Translations under genes and position numbers: made by a program
The notes under the pieces: generated by a model
What the model was told of the DNA's origin: nothing
The model's database searches: none
Seen by the model: only the letters and a program-made list of their open reading frames with translations
Assembly (NCBI GenBank): GCA_025464005.1
Contig: JAODBO010000040.1
Coordinates: 48,714-112,713, forward strand
Direction: 5' to 3'
Source of the DNA: Acidimicrobiaceae bacterium
Lineage (GTDB): Bacteria > Actinomycetota > Acidimicrobiia > Acidimicrobiales > Bog-793
DNA: 64,000 bases
Shown here: piece after piece, positions 9,251 to 18,078 of the stretch
Numbering within the stretch: the first letter of the stretch is position 1
Layout: every line of letters begins with the position of its first letter

Positions 9251-12120
9251 GGTTCTCCAGCTGGCGGGTCGACGGCTACGGCGTGCTCGCGGAGCATCGC
9301 GTGGACGATCTGCCCGACGGCCTCTCGATCGTGCATGGGCCCAACGAGGCCGGAAAGTCCACGCTTCTCGACTTCATCCGCGGCGTGCTGTTCGGCTTCC
9401 CCGATCGTCGTCACCGCAGGCCGATGCACGAGCCGCTACGCGGGGGGCGCCACGGCGGCGCCATCGGGCTGGTCGACGCCGAAGGGTGCCCGTGGCTGCT
9501 CGAGCGCTACGCCGGGACCCGCTCCCCCACGCTGAGCGCTCCGGACGGCTCGCTCGCAGGCGACGGTGAGCTGCGCCGGCTGCTCGGAGGAGCCGACGCC
9601 GAGGTGTTCCGGAGTGTGTTCGCCTTCGGCCTCGGCGAGCTCGCGTCGCTCGACACCCTCGAGCGGGACGAGGTCCGGGAGCTCGTGTTCTCGGCCGGCG
9701 TCCTCGGCGCCGGCCGCTCCGCGACCAAGGCCGTCCGCTCGCTCGTCGAGCGTCAGGGCGCGATCGTGCGGCCCCGCCAGCAGGACGCCTTGGCCAATCG
9801 GCTGCGCAAGCGGCTGGACGAGCTGGACGGCGAGCGCCGTTCCCTGCGGACCGAGGCCTCCGAGTACCCCTCACGTGCCCGCTCGAGCGAGCTGCTCGCA
9901 GGCGAGGCCGGCGTGGCTCGTGACGCCACCGAGCAGATCCGCATGCGCGTCGCCGACATGGAACGCATCGAGAGCGGCTGGCCCGTCTGGCTCAGGCGGA
10001 CCGGGGCCCTCGCGTCGCTCGCCCGACTGCCGGAGCTGGACGCGTGGTCCTCAACCCTGCTCGAGCAGGAGGGGTCGGTGAGCCTGCTCGCGAGGGAGCG
10101 CTCGGGTCACGACGAGCGAGTCCGGCGCCACGCCAACCTGCTCGCCGAGCTGGACGGCATCGAGCGGGAGATCTCGGTCGCCCTCGGTGAGCTCGGGCAC
10201 GGGCTCGATATCGGCGACGTGCTCGGCGCGGAGGCCGGGATCGAGATCCGAGCGCGGGTGGACGAGCTCGCCGAGCGCGAGCCTGAGCTCAAGGTGCTCG
10301 CTCGCACGGCCAGCGAGGATCGCGCCCGAGCCGGCGTCGTGCTCGCGGACTGCACGAAACAGTGCAACGCCGCTCCCCCGACAGCTCCGGGTGGCCCGGC
10401 GCCCGCCGCGATCCTCGAGGCCGCGGCGCGCGATCTCCACGAGCTGCGTCAGCTCGTGGAGATGCGTGACCGCCTCGCGGCCGAGCGCGCGACCGCCGAG
10501 CAGACAGAGCGGCTCGCACGCCTCGCGGCGCCGAGATCGCACCTCGCGCTCACCCAGGCCCGGGCGCTCGGGGTCATCCTCCTCGTGCTCGCGTGCGCGC
10601 TCGCCGGGGCGGCCGCCTTCTCCAGCGCCGGCCGCTCGCCGGCGTTCCCACTCCTGCTCGCCGGCGTGGCGGCGATCCTGCTCGCCCTCGCCGTCGTGAT
10701 GTTTCGCTCGGCAACCCATCGCAGCGAGACGACCGATCCAGCGCAGGCCTCATCTGGCGCAATGGGCGCGCAAGGTCCGCTCGTCGAGCTCGAGCGGCTC
10801 AGCGGCCGTATCGGCGAGCTGGCGGACGGCCTCGGGCTGGCGGTTGCACCGAGCGCGGCCGAGGTGACGGCCGCGCTTTCGCGCAACGAGGCCGACCAGG
10901 CCGAGCGCCGACGGCTCGACGGCCTCGAACGAGCGGTCGAGGTCGCCGCCGAGCGGGTGGACGACGCCGAGCAGCGCCTCTTGATGCAGCGGGAGGCGAT
11001 GGCGGAGGTGCGCGAGGAGGTTGCCGCGATCACGCGCTCCCTCGGGCTCAAGGGCGAACTCAGCGCACTCTCGTTGGTCAAGGTGCTTTCCCGCTTCGAC
11101 AAGCTACGGGAGCTCGACGAGTCGCGCACCCGGCTCGAGGCGTCGACCCGACCGCTCGCCGAGGACATCGCGGGCTACGAGGAGCAGGTGGCCTCCGTGG
11201 CGGCCGAGCTCGACGAGCACGACACGACGCGGCTCATCGAGGCGGACGGAGCGAGAGGCCACGACGTCGTCGCCACCGTGGACCTGCTCGAGCGGCGACT
11301 CGCCGAGCTGCTCGCCCGCGAGGCGAGCCGCTCGGGCTACGAGCAGGCGGTCGCGGACGCCGACTCAGAGCTCGCCCGGATGCTCGGCGGCGCCAAGGAC
11401 GCGGACCGTCTGCGCGCCGAGCTCGAGCTCGGCGACGTCGTGGCGTGGCAGGCGGAGCGGGCCGCCCTCGAGCGTGAGCTCGCCGAGTCCGCCGCCCGCT
11501 TCGAGACCTTGCTACGCGACGAGCGCGATGCGCAGCGTGCCCTCGAGGAGCTCGAGTCCTCGGCGCGCCTCGCCGAGATCGAGCTCGAGATCTCCGAGGC
11601 CGAGGCGGAGCTCGCCAGCGCGATGGAGCAGTACGCCGTGCTCGGGATCGCCCGCTCGCTGCTCGAGCAGACCCTCCGACGCTACGAGCGCGAGCGCCAG
11701 CCCGCCGTCGTGGCCAGGGCAGGAATGCTCTTCGACACCGTCACCGAGGGCCGCTACGTCCAGCTTGTGGCCCGCGCGGACGGTGACGGGGGCCGCAGTC
11801 ACGGCATATGGGCGATGTCGTCGTCCGGCGAGAGGATCGACTCGGGCGAGCTCAGTCGCGGCACCGCCGAGCAGCTGTATCTGTGCCTGCGTCTCGCGTT
11901 GGCGACGAGCTTCGCCGGCGGATCCGTGGCGTTGCCGCTCGTGCTCGACGACGTGCTCGTCAACTTCGACCCGGCGCGAGCGGCAGCCGTCGCCCGCGCC
12001 GTCGCCGAGGTCGCCGAGACCCATCAGGTCCTCGCGTTCACCTGCCATCCCCATGTCGTGGAGCTGCTCGCCGGCGCAGCGCCGTCCGCCCGAGTGGTCG
12101 AGCTTCCGCCCTCGCGCTGA
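9247..12120 (+). CDS. YhaN-like SMC/Rad50-type AAA ATPase with central transmembrane hairpin
   Basis: 957 residues. The N-terminal ATPase half has Walker A GPNEAGKST (31-39). Long charged heptad-like coiled coils follow. The C-terminal half has a signature-like SRGTAEQ (about 869) and Walker B LPLVLDDVLVNFD (about 895-907). Instead of a zinc hook, the middle carries two hydrophobic helices (about 440-461 and 467-488) flanked by Arg and His, read as a membrane hairpin. This arrangement suits YhaN-type proteins and would tether the complex to the membrane. It is the partner of the overlapping YhaO-like nuclease and would gate or load DNA using ATP. Confidence 0.88.
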   Translation: MRFSSWRVDGYGVLAEHRVDDLPDGLSIVHGPNEAGKSTLLDFIRGVLFGFPDRRHRRPMHEPLRGGRHGGAIGLVDAEGCPWLLERYAGTRSPTLSAPDGSLAGDGELRRLLGGADAEVFRSVFAFGLGELASLDTLERDEVRELVFSAGVLGAGRSATKAVRSLVERQGAIVRPRQQDALANRLRKRLDELDGERRSLRTEASEYPSRARSSELLAGEAGVARDATEQIRMRVADMERIESGWPVWLRRTGALASLARLPELDAWSSTLLEQEGSVSLLARERSGHDERVRRHANLLAELDGIEREISVALGELGHGLDIGDVLGAEAGIEIRARVDELAEREPELKVLARTASEDRARAGVVLADCTKQCNAAPPTAPGGPAPAAILEAAARDLHELRQLVEMRDRLAAERATAEQTERLARLAAPRSHLALTQARALGVILLVLACALAGAAAFSSAGRSPAFPLLLAGVAAILLALAVVMFRSATHRSETTDPAQASSGAMGAQGPLVELERLSGRIGELADGLGLAVAPSAAEVTAALSRNEADQAERRRLDGLERAVEVAAERVDDAEQRLLMQREAMAEVREEVAAITRSLGLKGELSALSLVKVLSRFDKLRELDESRTRLEASTRPLAEDIAGYEEQVASVAAELDEHDTTRLIEADGARGHDVVATVDLLERRLAELLAREASRSGYEQAVADADSELARMLGGAKDADRLRAELELGDVVAWQAERAALERELAESAARFETLLRDERDAQRALEELESSARLAEIELEISEAEAELASAMEQYAVLGIARSLLEQTLRRYERERQPAVVARAGMLFDTVTEGRYVQLVARADGDGGRSHGIWAMSSSGERIDSGELSRGTAEQLYLCLRLALATSFAGGSVALPLVLDDVLVNFDPARAAAVARAVAEVAETHQVLAFTCHPHVVELLAGAAPSARVVELPPSR

Positions 12121-12175
12121 TTCGCGAGGTCCGAGCGCTCCGAACGGCTAGCGGAGCGCCGCAGCTCGTCGGCGA

Positions 12176-12769
12176 TCACGCCGCAGCGTCCCAGGCCGTC
12201 GTCGCGTCCTCCCAGCCGGTGGCGACGATGACGAAGGTCAAGAAGGTGAGCACGTGCACGCTCGTGCACCACAGGCAGATCGCCCGGATCTCGAAGAGCT
12301 CGGCGTAGACGAGGTAGAAGACGAAGCCGATCCCGACGACGCTCATCGCGAGGCGCGCCGGCGCGACGTAGCGGTGGGGAGTCCGCCACGCCCAGGGCAG
12401 GGAGAGGACCAGCATCGGCGCGAAGAACAACAGCCCGAGCACGGCGACCGGCACGCCGAAGACGACGGACTCCTTGCTCGTCGTGACCGCCAGGCAGTTG
12501 ATGGCCCCGCCCCCCAAGGGGCAGGTCAGACCCAGGGACCCGGTGTAGTGCTCGTAGGTCAGGTAGCTCGCGACGGCGAGGCCGAGGAGACTGATGACGG
12601 TCGTCGCGATCGAGCGCCACGGCGTCCCCGGAGCTACAGCGGCAGGTGCGCGCCCGTCGGCGCGAGGCCGTGGACGGGCCCGGCGCGCGACCGGCCGGCG
12701 GCGTGTCGGGGCCGGTGCGACGGGGACGGGGACCTTGCGGCCGCGCTCGGACGTCTTGGGCTTCGACAC
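12176..12769 (-). CDS. Vitamin K epoxide reductase family protein (VKOR), disulphide generation
   Basis: 197 residues from the GTG at 12769; an upstream ATG at 12844 would overlap the preceding gene by 64 bp. An Arg/Pro-rich cytoplasmic tail precedes four hydrophobic helices. The VKOR cysteines are present: loop Cys83 and Cys92, conserved Ser101 and the active-site pair Cys165/Cys168 in CLWC. In bacteria VKOR reoxidises a periplasmic thioredoxin-like oxidase using quinone, replacing DsbB. The neighbouring DUF929 gene, whose stop lies 11 bp upstream of this start, provides a plausible CxxC partner. Confidence 0.88.
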   Translation of the reverse strand: MSKPKTSERGRKVPVPVAPAPTRRRPVARRARPRPRADGRAPAAVAPGTPWRSIATTVISLLGLAVASYLTYEHYTGSLGLTCPLGGGAINCLAVTTSKESVVFGVPVAVLGLLFFAPMLVLSLPWAWRTPHRYVAPARLAMSVVGIGFVFYLVYAELFEIRAICLWCTSVHVLTFLTFVIVATGWEDATTAWDAAA

Positions 12770-12780
12770 GGGGAAAGCGG

Positions 12781-13872
12781 TCAGCTCACGGGTTTGGCTG
12801 CCGAGAGGACCTTCGCAGCAGCCTTCACGCCCGGCGACGCGCACACCGATGCAGGCTTGCCGCCGTCGAGGGAGCAGATTCCCGCGCTGATGTAATTGGC
12901 CTCGGCGATGAAGATGCTGGCTTCGATCGCCTTGCCCACGGCGGAGGACGGGTCACTGAGTGCCGCCGCGATGGCGGCACGCCCCGGACCTCCGTTGTTG
13001 AGCACGCCGGAGCTGGCGAACAGGTTGGCCATCGCGGCGGGGTCACCTGCCGAGACGTACTTGTTGCCGATATCGAGGAACGGGATGCCTGCCGACGCGG
13101 CCGGGTTGAACGGCTTCGCCGGCGTCGTACCGGACCCGTCGTACTTGGTGTACAGGGCGTTTACGGAGTTGGGAGCCGTCTGGAAGGGGTTTTGCAGCCG
13201 GTCCGCTGTCTCGTAGGGAGCGAACGAGACGTACTTGCTCGAGTACGTCGAGCCCACGAAGCTGAAGGTCGGGATGTCCCCGTCGGTGTTCGCCGAGGAG
13301 ATCTCCTTCAAACCGGTGAAGGTGCCGAAACGGTCGAGTGCCGTGACCATCGACCAGCGCATGAGCGCGCAGTACGGGCAGAACTCGCCGCCCACGTAGA
13401 CGAACTGCGGCTCTCCTGCCAAGGTGAGCGAGGACTGGCCCGTCGTGACGGTGAACGGAGCAGGCAGGCCCGCCACGCCCACGGAGTCGAACGTCGACGC
13501 GGGTATCGAGGCTAGGACGGACGTGATCGATGCGGGCGCCGGGGCCGGATTGCGACCGGCCGCGGCCGCGGCTGACGCCGCGGACGTCTTCGGCGAGCTC
13601 GACGTGAGCTTCACGGCGACGAGCACGGCGATGAGCACCACCACGACGGCAACGGACGCCCACCCGATCCACGACGAGCTCTTCTTACGGCTCCGCTCGT
13701 AGCGTCGAGCCGCACCGGCGGACTTGGCGTTGCGCGGACTCGGGGCCTGCCCGCCGAGCCGGCGGGGAGCGCCCGCACCGGCCCCGGATCCTTGGGCCGC
13801 CTTGTCGGTCTGGGAGGCTCGGCCGGTGCCCTGGCCGGTCCGGCTACCGGTCGGTCTCTTCTGGCTTGCCAT
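12781..13872 (-). CDS. DUF929 family membrane-anchored CPYC protein
   Basis: 363 residues: a basic, Gly/Ser-rich cytoplasmic N-terminus, one transmembrane helix at about 69-88, an Ala/Pro linker, then the extracytoplasmic DUF929 domain with the thioredoxin-like motif CPYC at 165-168 after FVYVGGEF. The family is uncharacterised biochemically but has a CxxC active-site-like motif. Immediate linkage to VKOR suggests a thiol oxidase or DsbA-like substrate carrier reoxidised by VKOR. Further cysteines near the C-terminus (ICSLDGG, VCASPG) may form a structural disulphide. Confidence 0.8.
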   Translation of the reverse strand: MASQKRPTGSRTGQGTGRASQTDKAAQGSGAGAGAPRRLGGQAPSPRNAKSAGAARRYERSRKKSSSWIGWASVAVVVVLIAVLVAVKLTSSSPKTSAASAAAAAGRNPAPAPASITSVLASIPASTFDSVGVAGLPAPFTVTTGQSSLTLAGEPQFVYVGGEFCPYCALMRWSMVTALDRFGTFTGLKEISSANTDGDIPTFSFVGSTYSSKYVSFAPYETADRLQNPFQTAPNSVNALYTKYDGSGTTPAKPFNPAASAGIPFLDIGNKYVSAGDPAAMANLFASSGVLNNGGPGRAAIAAALSDPSSAVGKAIEASIFIAEANYISAGICSLDGGKPASVCASPGVKAAAKVLSAAKPVS

Positions 13873-13993
13873 CGGTTCGCGCTGCTCCCCTCGTCATACG
13901 ACCCCGGCAGTGTACCGGGCCTTGCTGGGCGCCCACTGAGCGGGTGCCAGCTCGCGGGGTCCAGGGGTGAGGAGTTGCTCCTCTCGGGTCACG

Positions 13994-14043
13994 GTGTCAT
14001 CCAGAAGTCAAAGTGTCATGCAGAAGTCAAAGTGTCATGCAGA
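13994..14043. repeat. 19-bp tandem repeat at the 3' end of the Eis-like gene
   Basis: The unit GTGTCATGCAGAAGTCAAA occurs about 2.7 times in tandem; the leftmost copy has mismatches. The repeat contains the end and stop codon of the minus-strand gene (FCMTL then stop), so duplicate copies of the gene's terminal codons lie in the 3' untranslated region. Confidence 0.85.
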
Positions 14044-15253
14044 ACGGGAGCGGATCGCAGTACAGCAGGGCGTCGAAGCGCTCGCACGCACCCGCCACGT
14101 GCTCCTCGATCCGTCCCGCTCGACGCAGACCCGTCGTCCGGGAACCTCCGAGGTAGACGGCGGCGAGCGCGGAGGCGTCGCAGGTCAGATCGGGCTCCGC
14201 GGTGGCTCGCTCCACCCGGGCGGTGCCGTCGGGGGCCACCTCGAGCTCCAGTCGGCCGGCGTTCCAGGGGCAGAACGAGTCGACGAGCTCGACGATGACA
14301 CGTCCAGCTCCGACATAGCGACGAGACCGGAGCGCTCCTGGCGCATCGACCAGCCGGAGCCAGGCCCCGTCCCGGGTCTCCAGGGTTTTCAGCGCCCGCG
14401 AGTCGACGAGCATGTCCCGGAGCGGCTCGTCGAGCGGCCGGGGACCTGTGCGTAGACCATCGGTGAGGTCGATGGCGAGGAGGAAGGCGAAAAGTCCTGC
14501 GTAGGCGGCGTCGCTCGTCGTGCAGCACTCGTCGAGCACCACCTCGCGGCGCCCACCTGCCGTCGGCAGGACGTCGTAGACCGCATAGCCGTCGATCGAG
14601 CCGCGCTCCTCGTACGCCGCGAGGAAGCGCACTGGCGCGCCGCTCTCGGGCGGCGGTGCGATCAGCTCCTCCCACCACCAGGCGGCTCTCGACAGCTCGC
14701 CGACCCGCTGGCGCCGGGCCTCGTCGAACACGACTGGGAAGGCCTCGGTCGCGTCCCTCGGCTCGAGCAGGAGGACGTTGCCACCCTCTGAGAGGGCGGT
14801 TCGCTCGCGAAGCGCTGCCCGGCTGCGATCGATCGCATACTTCGAGCTGTTCGTCGCCGGCCCGTAGCCGAAGCGCGAGTAGATCCCCGCTTCGCTCGCC
14901 TCGAGCACGACTGCGAGATCGCCGCGCTCGTGAGCCGCATCGAGGGTCCTTCGCATGAGCGCGGTGAGGATCCCCCGGCGGCGGTGCGTCGGCAGCACGG
15001 TCACGTCCGCCAGCGCCAGGGCCTGCACCTGAACAGGGCCGGGGAGCGTCAGCTCGACGCCGTAGGCGACACTCGTCCCCACGAGTGACGGGCCGTCGAA
15101 CGCCGCGAGCGTGCGAGAGGGGTCGAAGCCCGCGACGAACTGCTCTCGCTTCAGCTCGGTGGTCCGTTCGGCGAAGCTGGCCTCGATGCACGCCAACAGC
15201 GGGTCGTACTCGTGCGGCTCCGGTGCGCGCACGCTGTGTAGGACGTTCGTCAC
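14027..15253 (-). CDS. Eis-like GNAT N-acetyltransferase
   Basis: 408 residues, the length of Eis-family proteins, which carry two GNAT-fold regions and a sterol-carrier-like C-terminal domain. The N-terminal GNAT domain has the acetyl-CoA pyrophosphate loop in VLPTHRRRGILTALM and the following SEAGIYSRFGYG. The very C-terminus ends in FCMTL; Eis enzymes use the terminal carboxylate as a catalytic base. Known members acetylate aminoglycosides or protein lysines; the substrate here is unknown. The GTG start lies 9 bp after the ispG stop, so it is probably the last gene of the rpsB-to-ispG string. Confidence 0.85.
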   Translation of the reverse strand: MTNVLHSVRAPEPHEYDPLLACIEASFAERTTELKREQFVAGFDPSRTLAAFDGPSLVGTSVAYGVELTLPGPVQVQALALADVTVLPTHRRRGILTALMRRTLDAAHERGDLAVVLEASEAGIYSRFGYGPATNSSKYAIDRSRAALRERTALSEGGNVLLLEPRDATEAFPVVFDEARRQRVGELSRAAWWWEELIAPPPESGAPVRFLAAYEERGSIDGYAVYDVLPTAGGRREVVLDECCTTSDAAYAGLFAFLLAIDLTDGLRTGPRPLDEPLRDMLVDSRALKTLETRDGAWLRLVDAPGALRSRRYVGAGRVIVELVDSFCPWNAGRLELEVAPDGTARVERATAEPDLTCDASALAAVYLGGSRTTGLRRAGRIEEHVAGACERFDALLYCDPLPFCMTL

Positions 15254-15262
15254 CGGCGTGGC

Positions 15263-16522
15263 TCAGGCCGGGTCGGGGCCCGGCTTCTTCGTACCGGCGT
15301 CGAGGTGCTTGCGGATGCGCACCACCACCTCATCGGAGTGGTTGGCGTCCGCACCCTTCGCGTCGTAAAGGGCCTGGCGGTCCGCTTCGGCCTCGCCCTC
15401 GGCGGACTCGTCGGCCAGGGCGAGGCGCGCCTCGAGGCCTTCGGCGACGATCTTCTCGGCCTCGGCGACGAGTGCCTCCACCATCTCGTCCTCGGGGACG
15501 ACGCGGATGATCTTGCCCTTGATGAACAGATGTCCACGGTGGCGACCCGCCGCGATGCCGAGGTCGGCCTCGCGAGCCTCGCCGGGACCGTTCACGACGC
15601 AGCCCATGACGGCCACCTGCAAGGGGATCTTTCGCTCCTCGAGCGCTTCCTGGGCCTCCTTGGCGACACGGATCACGTCGATCTCGGCGCGGCCACACGA
15701 CGGGCAGGCGATGAGGTCGAGCCCCTTGCGCTCGCGAAGCCCGAGCGCCTCGAGCAGCTGGCGACCGGCGCGCGCCTCCTCCACCGGATCGGCGGTGAGC
15801 GAGTAGCGGATCGTGTCGCCGATCCCCTCGGCGAGGAGCGTCGCGATGCCGGCGGTCGCCTTCACGAGGCCGCCCGGCGGCGGTCCCGCCTCGGTCACCC
15901 CGAGGTGCAACGGGTAGTCGAAGGTCTCGGATGCAAGGCGGTACGCCTCGATCATGAGCGCGACGTTCGAAGCCTTCACCGAGATCTTCACGTCGTGGAA
16001 GTCGACCTCGTCGAAGTAGGCGAGCTCCTTGCGAGCGGACTCGATCAGCGCCTCGGGGGTGGCGCCCCCGAAGCGCTCGTAGAGCGACTTGTCGAGCGAT
16101 CCGGCGTTGACGCCGATCCGGATCGGCACCCCGCGATCGCGCGCCTCGGACGCGACGAGCTTGATCTCCTCGGGCTTGCGCAGGTTCCCGGGATTGAGCC
16201 GGAGGCCGTTCACACCGGCGTCGAGCGCGGCGAGGGCCATTTCGACGTGGAAGTGGATGTCGGCGACGATCGGCACGGGCGAGCGCGGCACGATGCGCGC
16301 CAGGCCCTCCGCCGCCTCGATCTCGTTGCAGGTGCAGCGGACGATGTCGGCGCCCGCCCCGGCGAGCGCGTAGATCTGCTGGAGGGTCCCCTCGACGTCG
16401 GCGGTCTTCGTCGTCGTCATGGACTGGACGCTCACGGGCGCGTCCCCGCCGACGGCTACGTCCCCGACATGGATCTGACGTGTGCGGCGTCGCTCGGCCA
16501 CGCTGACAGCAGCGTTCGCCAT
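15263..16522 (-). CDS. ispG: 4-hydroxy-3-methylbut-2-enyl-diphosphate synthase (flavodoxin)
   Basis: A 419-residue IspG (GcpE), the 4Fe-4S enzyme of the MEP isoprenoid pathway that makes HMBPP from the cyclic diphosphate. The cluster ligands are in CPSCGR and in the C-terminal AVMGCVVNGPGE. The TIM-barrel motifs SVQSMTTTKT and IVADIHFH are intact. The start is ATG with GGGAGG about ten bases upstream. It follows rseP after 148 bp, and dxr of the same pathway lies two genes upstream. Confidence 0.97.
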   Translation of the reverse strand: MANAAVSVAERRRTRQIHVGDVAVGGDAPVSVQSMTTTKTADVEGTLQQIYALAGAGADIVRCTCNEIEAAEGLARIVPRSPVPIVADIHFHVEMALAALDAGVNGLRLNPGNLRKPEEIKLVASEARDRGVPIRIGVNAGSLDKSLYERFGGATPEALIESARKELAYFDEVDFHDVKISVKASNVALMIEAYRLASETFDYPLHLGVTEAGPPPGGLVKATAGIATLLAEGIGDTIRYSLTADPVEEARAGRQLLEALGLRERKGLDLIACPSCGRAEIDVIRVAKEAQEALEERKIPLQVAVMGCVVNGPGEAREADLGIAAGRHRGHLFIKGKIIRVVPEDEMVEALVAEAEKIVAEGLEARLALADESAEGEAEADRQALYDAKGADANHSDEVVVRIRKHLDAGTKKPGPDPA

Positions 16523-16670
16523 CGGTTTGTTACCTCCCAGGACCAGGCTTCGATGCTCTTGGCCCTGCCGGTGAGCCTACGCCCCCGACGGGCCCCTGCA
16601 GCACCGGCGACTGCGGCTCCGGCGCGTAGGCGCGGACTCCTCGCCGGCACAGGGCTGGCGAGGAGCGAAC

Positions 16671-18077
16671 TCAGCCGCCGGGAAGGCTCGCCGGTTGGAC
16701 GATATTGGCGTACAGCGCCCCGACACCGAGCACGACCATGAACAAGAGGAACACGTACGCGACGGGCATCAGCTTCGCGACATCGGCGTGGTAGCGGCGG
16801 CCGCGGCGTGAGCGGATGCGCTCGTAGACCGCAATGACGACGTGGCCCCCGTCGAGAGGCAGCATCGGGAACAGGTTCACCATGCCGACGAAGATGTTGA
16901 TGGCCACGAGGATGTACAGCAGCTCCGAGATGTTCTGGCGTGCCGCCTGGGCCCCGATCTGGATGGCGCCGATTATCGACAGGAGCTGACCGGAGCTGTT
17001 GCTGCTGCTCCCACTGGCGCTCGATCCTGACCCCGACGACGTCGACGAGGACGAGGACTTGGACGCGGACGAGCCGGCGGTGCTCACCTGGTGGGCGAAC
17101 GAGTGCAGCCCGTGGAGCGAGAACACCTGCGCGATGCCGCTCGCGGTGCTGGCGGTGACCGAGCCGAGCAACGTCGTCGCGCGGCCGATGGCGACGAACG
17201 GGTTGGTCGTCTCGTTGCGCGTGAGGAAGTCGAGCGTGACCCCGATGACCCCCGTACCGGGGCCCGAGGTCACGGTGGCGGGGGTCGCTTTGCCGTTGAC
17301 GAGCTCCTTGACCTGGCTCGCGAGGTCGGGCCGCACGTGCAAGGTGACGTCGCGGCTCCCGCGGCGCACGACCACGGTCAAGAGGGTTCCGGGGTGGCTC
17401 TTCACAAAGTCCACGTACTGCTGGGCCTGGGAGAACTGGTGACCGTCGATCGCGACGATCACGTCGCCGGGCTTGAAGCCGGCAAGCGCGGCCGGGCTCT
17501 TGGCGCCGACGAAGTTCGTGAGGCCCGTGACCTCGGGCACCGCCGCGACAGGCAGGCCGGAGAACGAGAGCAGCGCCCAGAGCAGCACGAACGCCATGAT
17601 GAAGTGCATCGCCGAGCCCGCGACCGCGACGAGGATCCGGCGGGGGAACGTGGCCTGGCGGAAGCTCCGGGCCTCGTCCGCCGGGTCGACCTCCTCGAGC
17701 ATCGTCATACCGACGATGCGGACGTAACCGCCGGCGGGCACGGCCTTCACGCCGTACGAGGTCTCGCCGCGGCGGATGGACCAGATGCGAGGACCGAAGC
17801 CGAGGAAGTACTCGGTCACCTTCATCCCCGAGAGCTTCGCCGTGATGAAGTGGCCAAGCTCGTGCACCATCACCATGACGACGAGCGCGAGCACGACGAC
17901 GAGGACGGGCAGCCCGTTGAGCAAGATGGCGAGCAGCAGGCCCGCCGCGACCACCGCCAGAAGCCTCGCCAGGGCCCAGCGGTTCGAGCGGCGGTCGTCC
18001 GGGACCGGGCTACCGCTGTCGTCGCGTGACGGAACCGGCTGATCGCCTTTCGCCCCGCCGACCACGACTGTGCTCAC
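16671..18077 (-). CDS. rseP: Site-2 intramembrane metalloprotease RseP/Rip family
   Basis: 468 residues from the GTG at 18077, one base after the dxr stop; a second GTG four codons in is also well placed after GAGGTGAG. Zinc-site motif HELGH is at 72-76 and the second membrane motif NLFPMLPLDGGH is near the C-terminus. A PDZ domain (GFKPGDVIVAIDG) lies between them. A roughly 30-residue Ser-rich insertion sits between the PDZ domain and the LDGGH helix and is not normal for the family. S2P enzymes cleave anti-sigma factors and signal-peptide remnants in the membrane. Confidence 0.93.
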   Translation of the reverse strand: MSTVVVGGAKGDQPVPSRDDSGSPVPDDRRSNRWALARLLAVVAAGLLLAILLNGLPVLVVVLALVVMVMVHELGHFITAKLSGMKVTEYFLGFGPRIWSIRRGETSYGVKAVPAGGYVRIVGMTMLEEVDPADEARSFRQATFPRRILVAVAGSAMHFIMAFVLLWALLSFSGLPVAAVPEVTGLTNFVGAKSPAALAGFKPGDVIVAIDGHQFSQAQQYVDFVKSHPGTLLTVVVRRGSRDVTLHVRPDLASQVKELVNGKATPATVTSGPGTGVIGVTLDFLTRNETTNPFVAIGRATTLLGSVTASTASGIAQVFSLHGLHSFAHQVSTAGSSASKSSSSSTSSGSGSSASGSSSNSSGQLLSIIGAIQIGAQAARQNISELLYILVAINIFVGMVNLFPMLPLDGGHVVIAVYERIRSRRGRRYHADVAKLMPVAYVFLLFMVVLGVGALYANIVQPASLPGG

Positions 18078-18078
18078 C

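Noticed and set aside
7943..12120. YhaO/YhaN pair as an anti-phage defence island
   Set aside because: No other defence genes flank it and the pair has a known repair-type context, so defence is not supported by this window.
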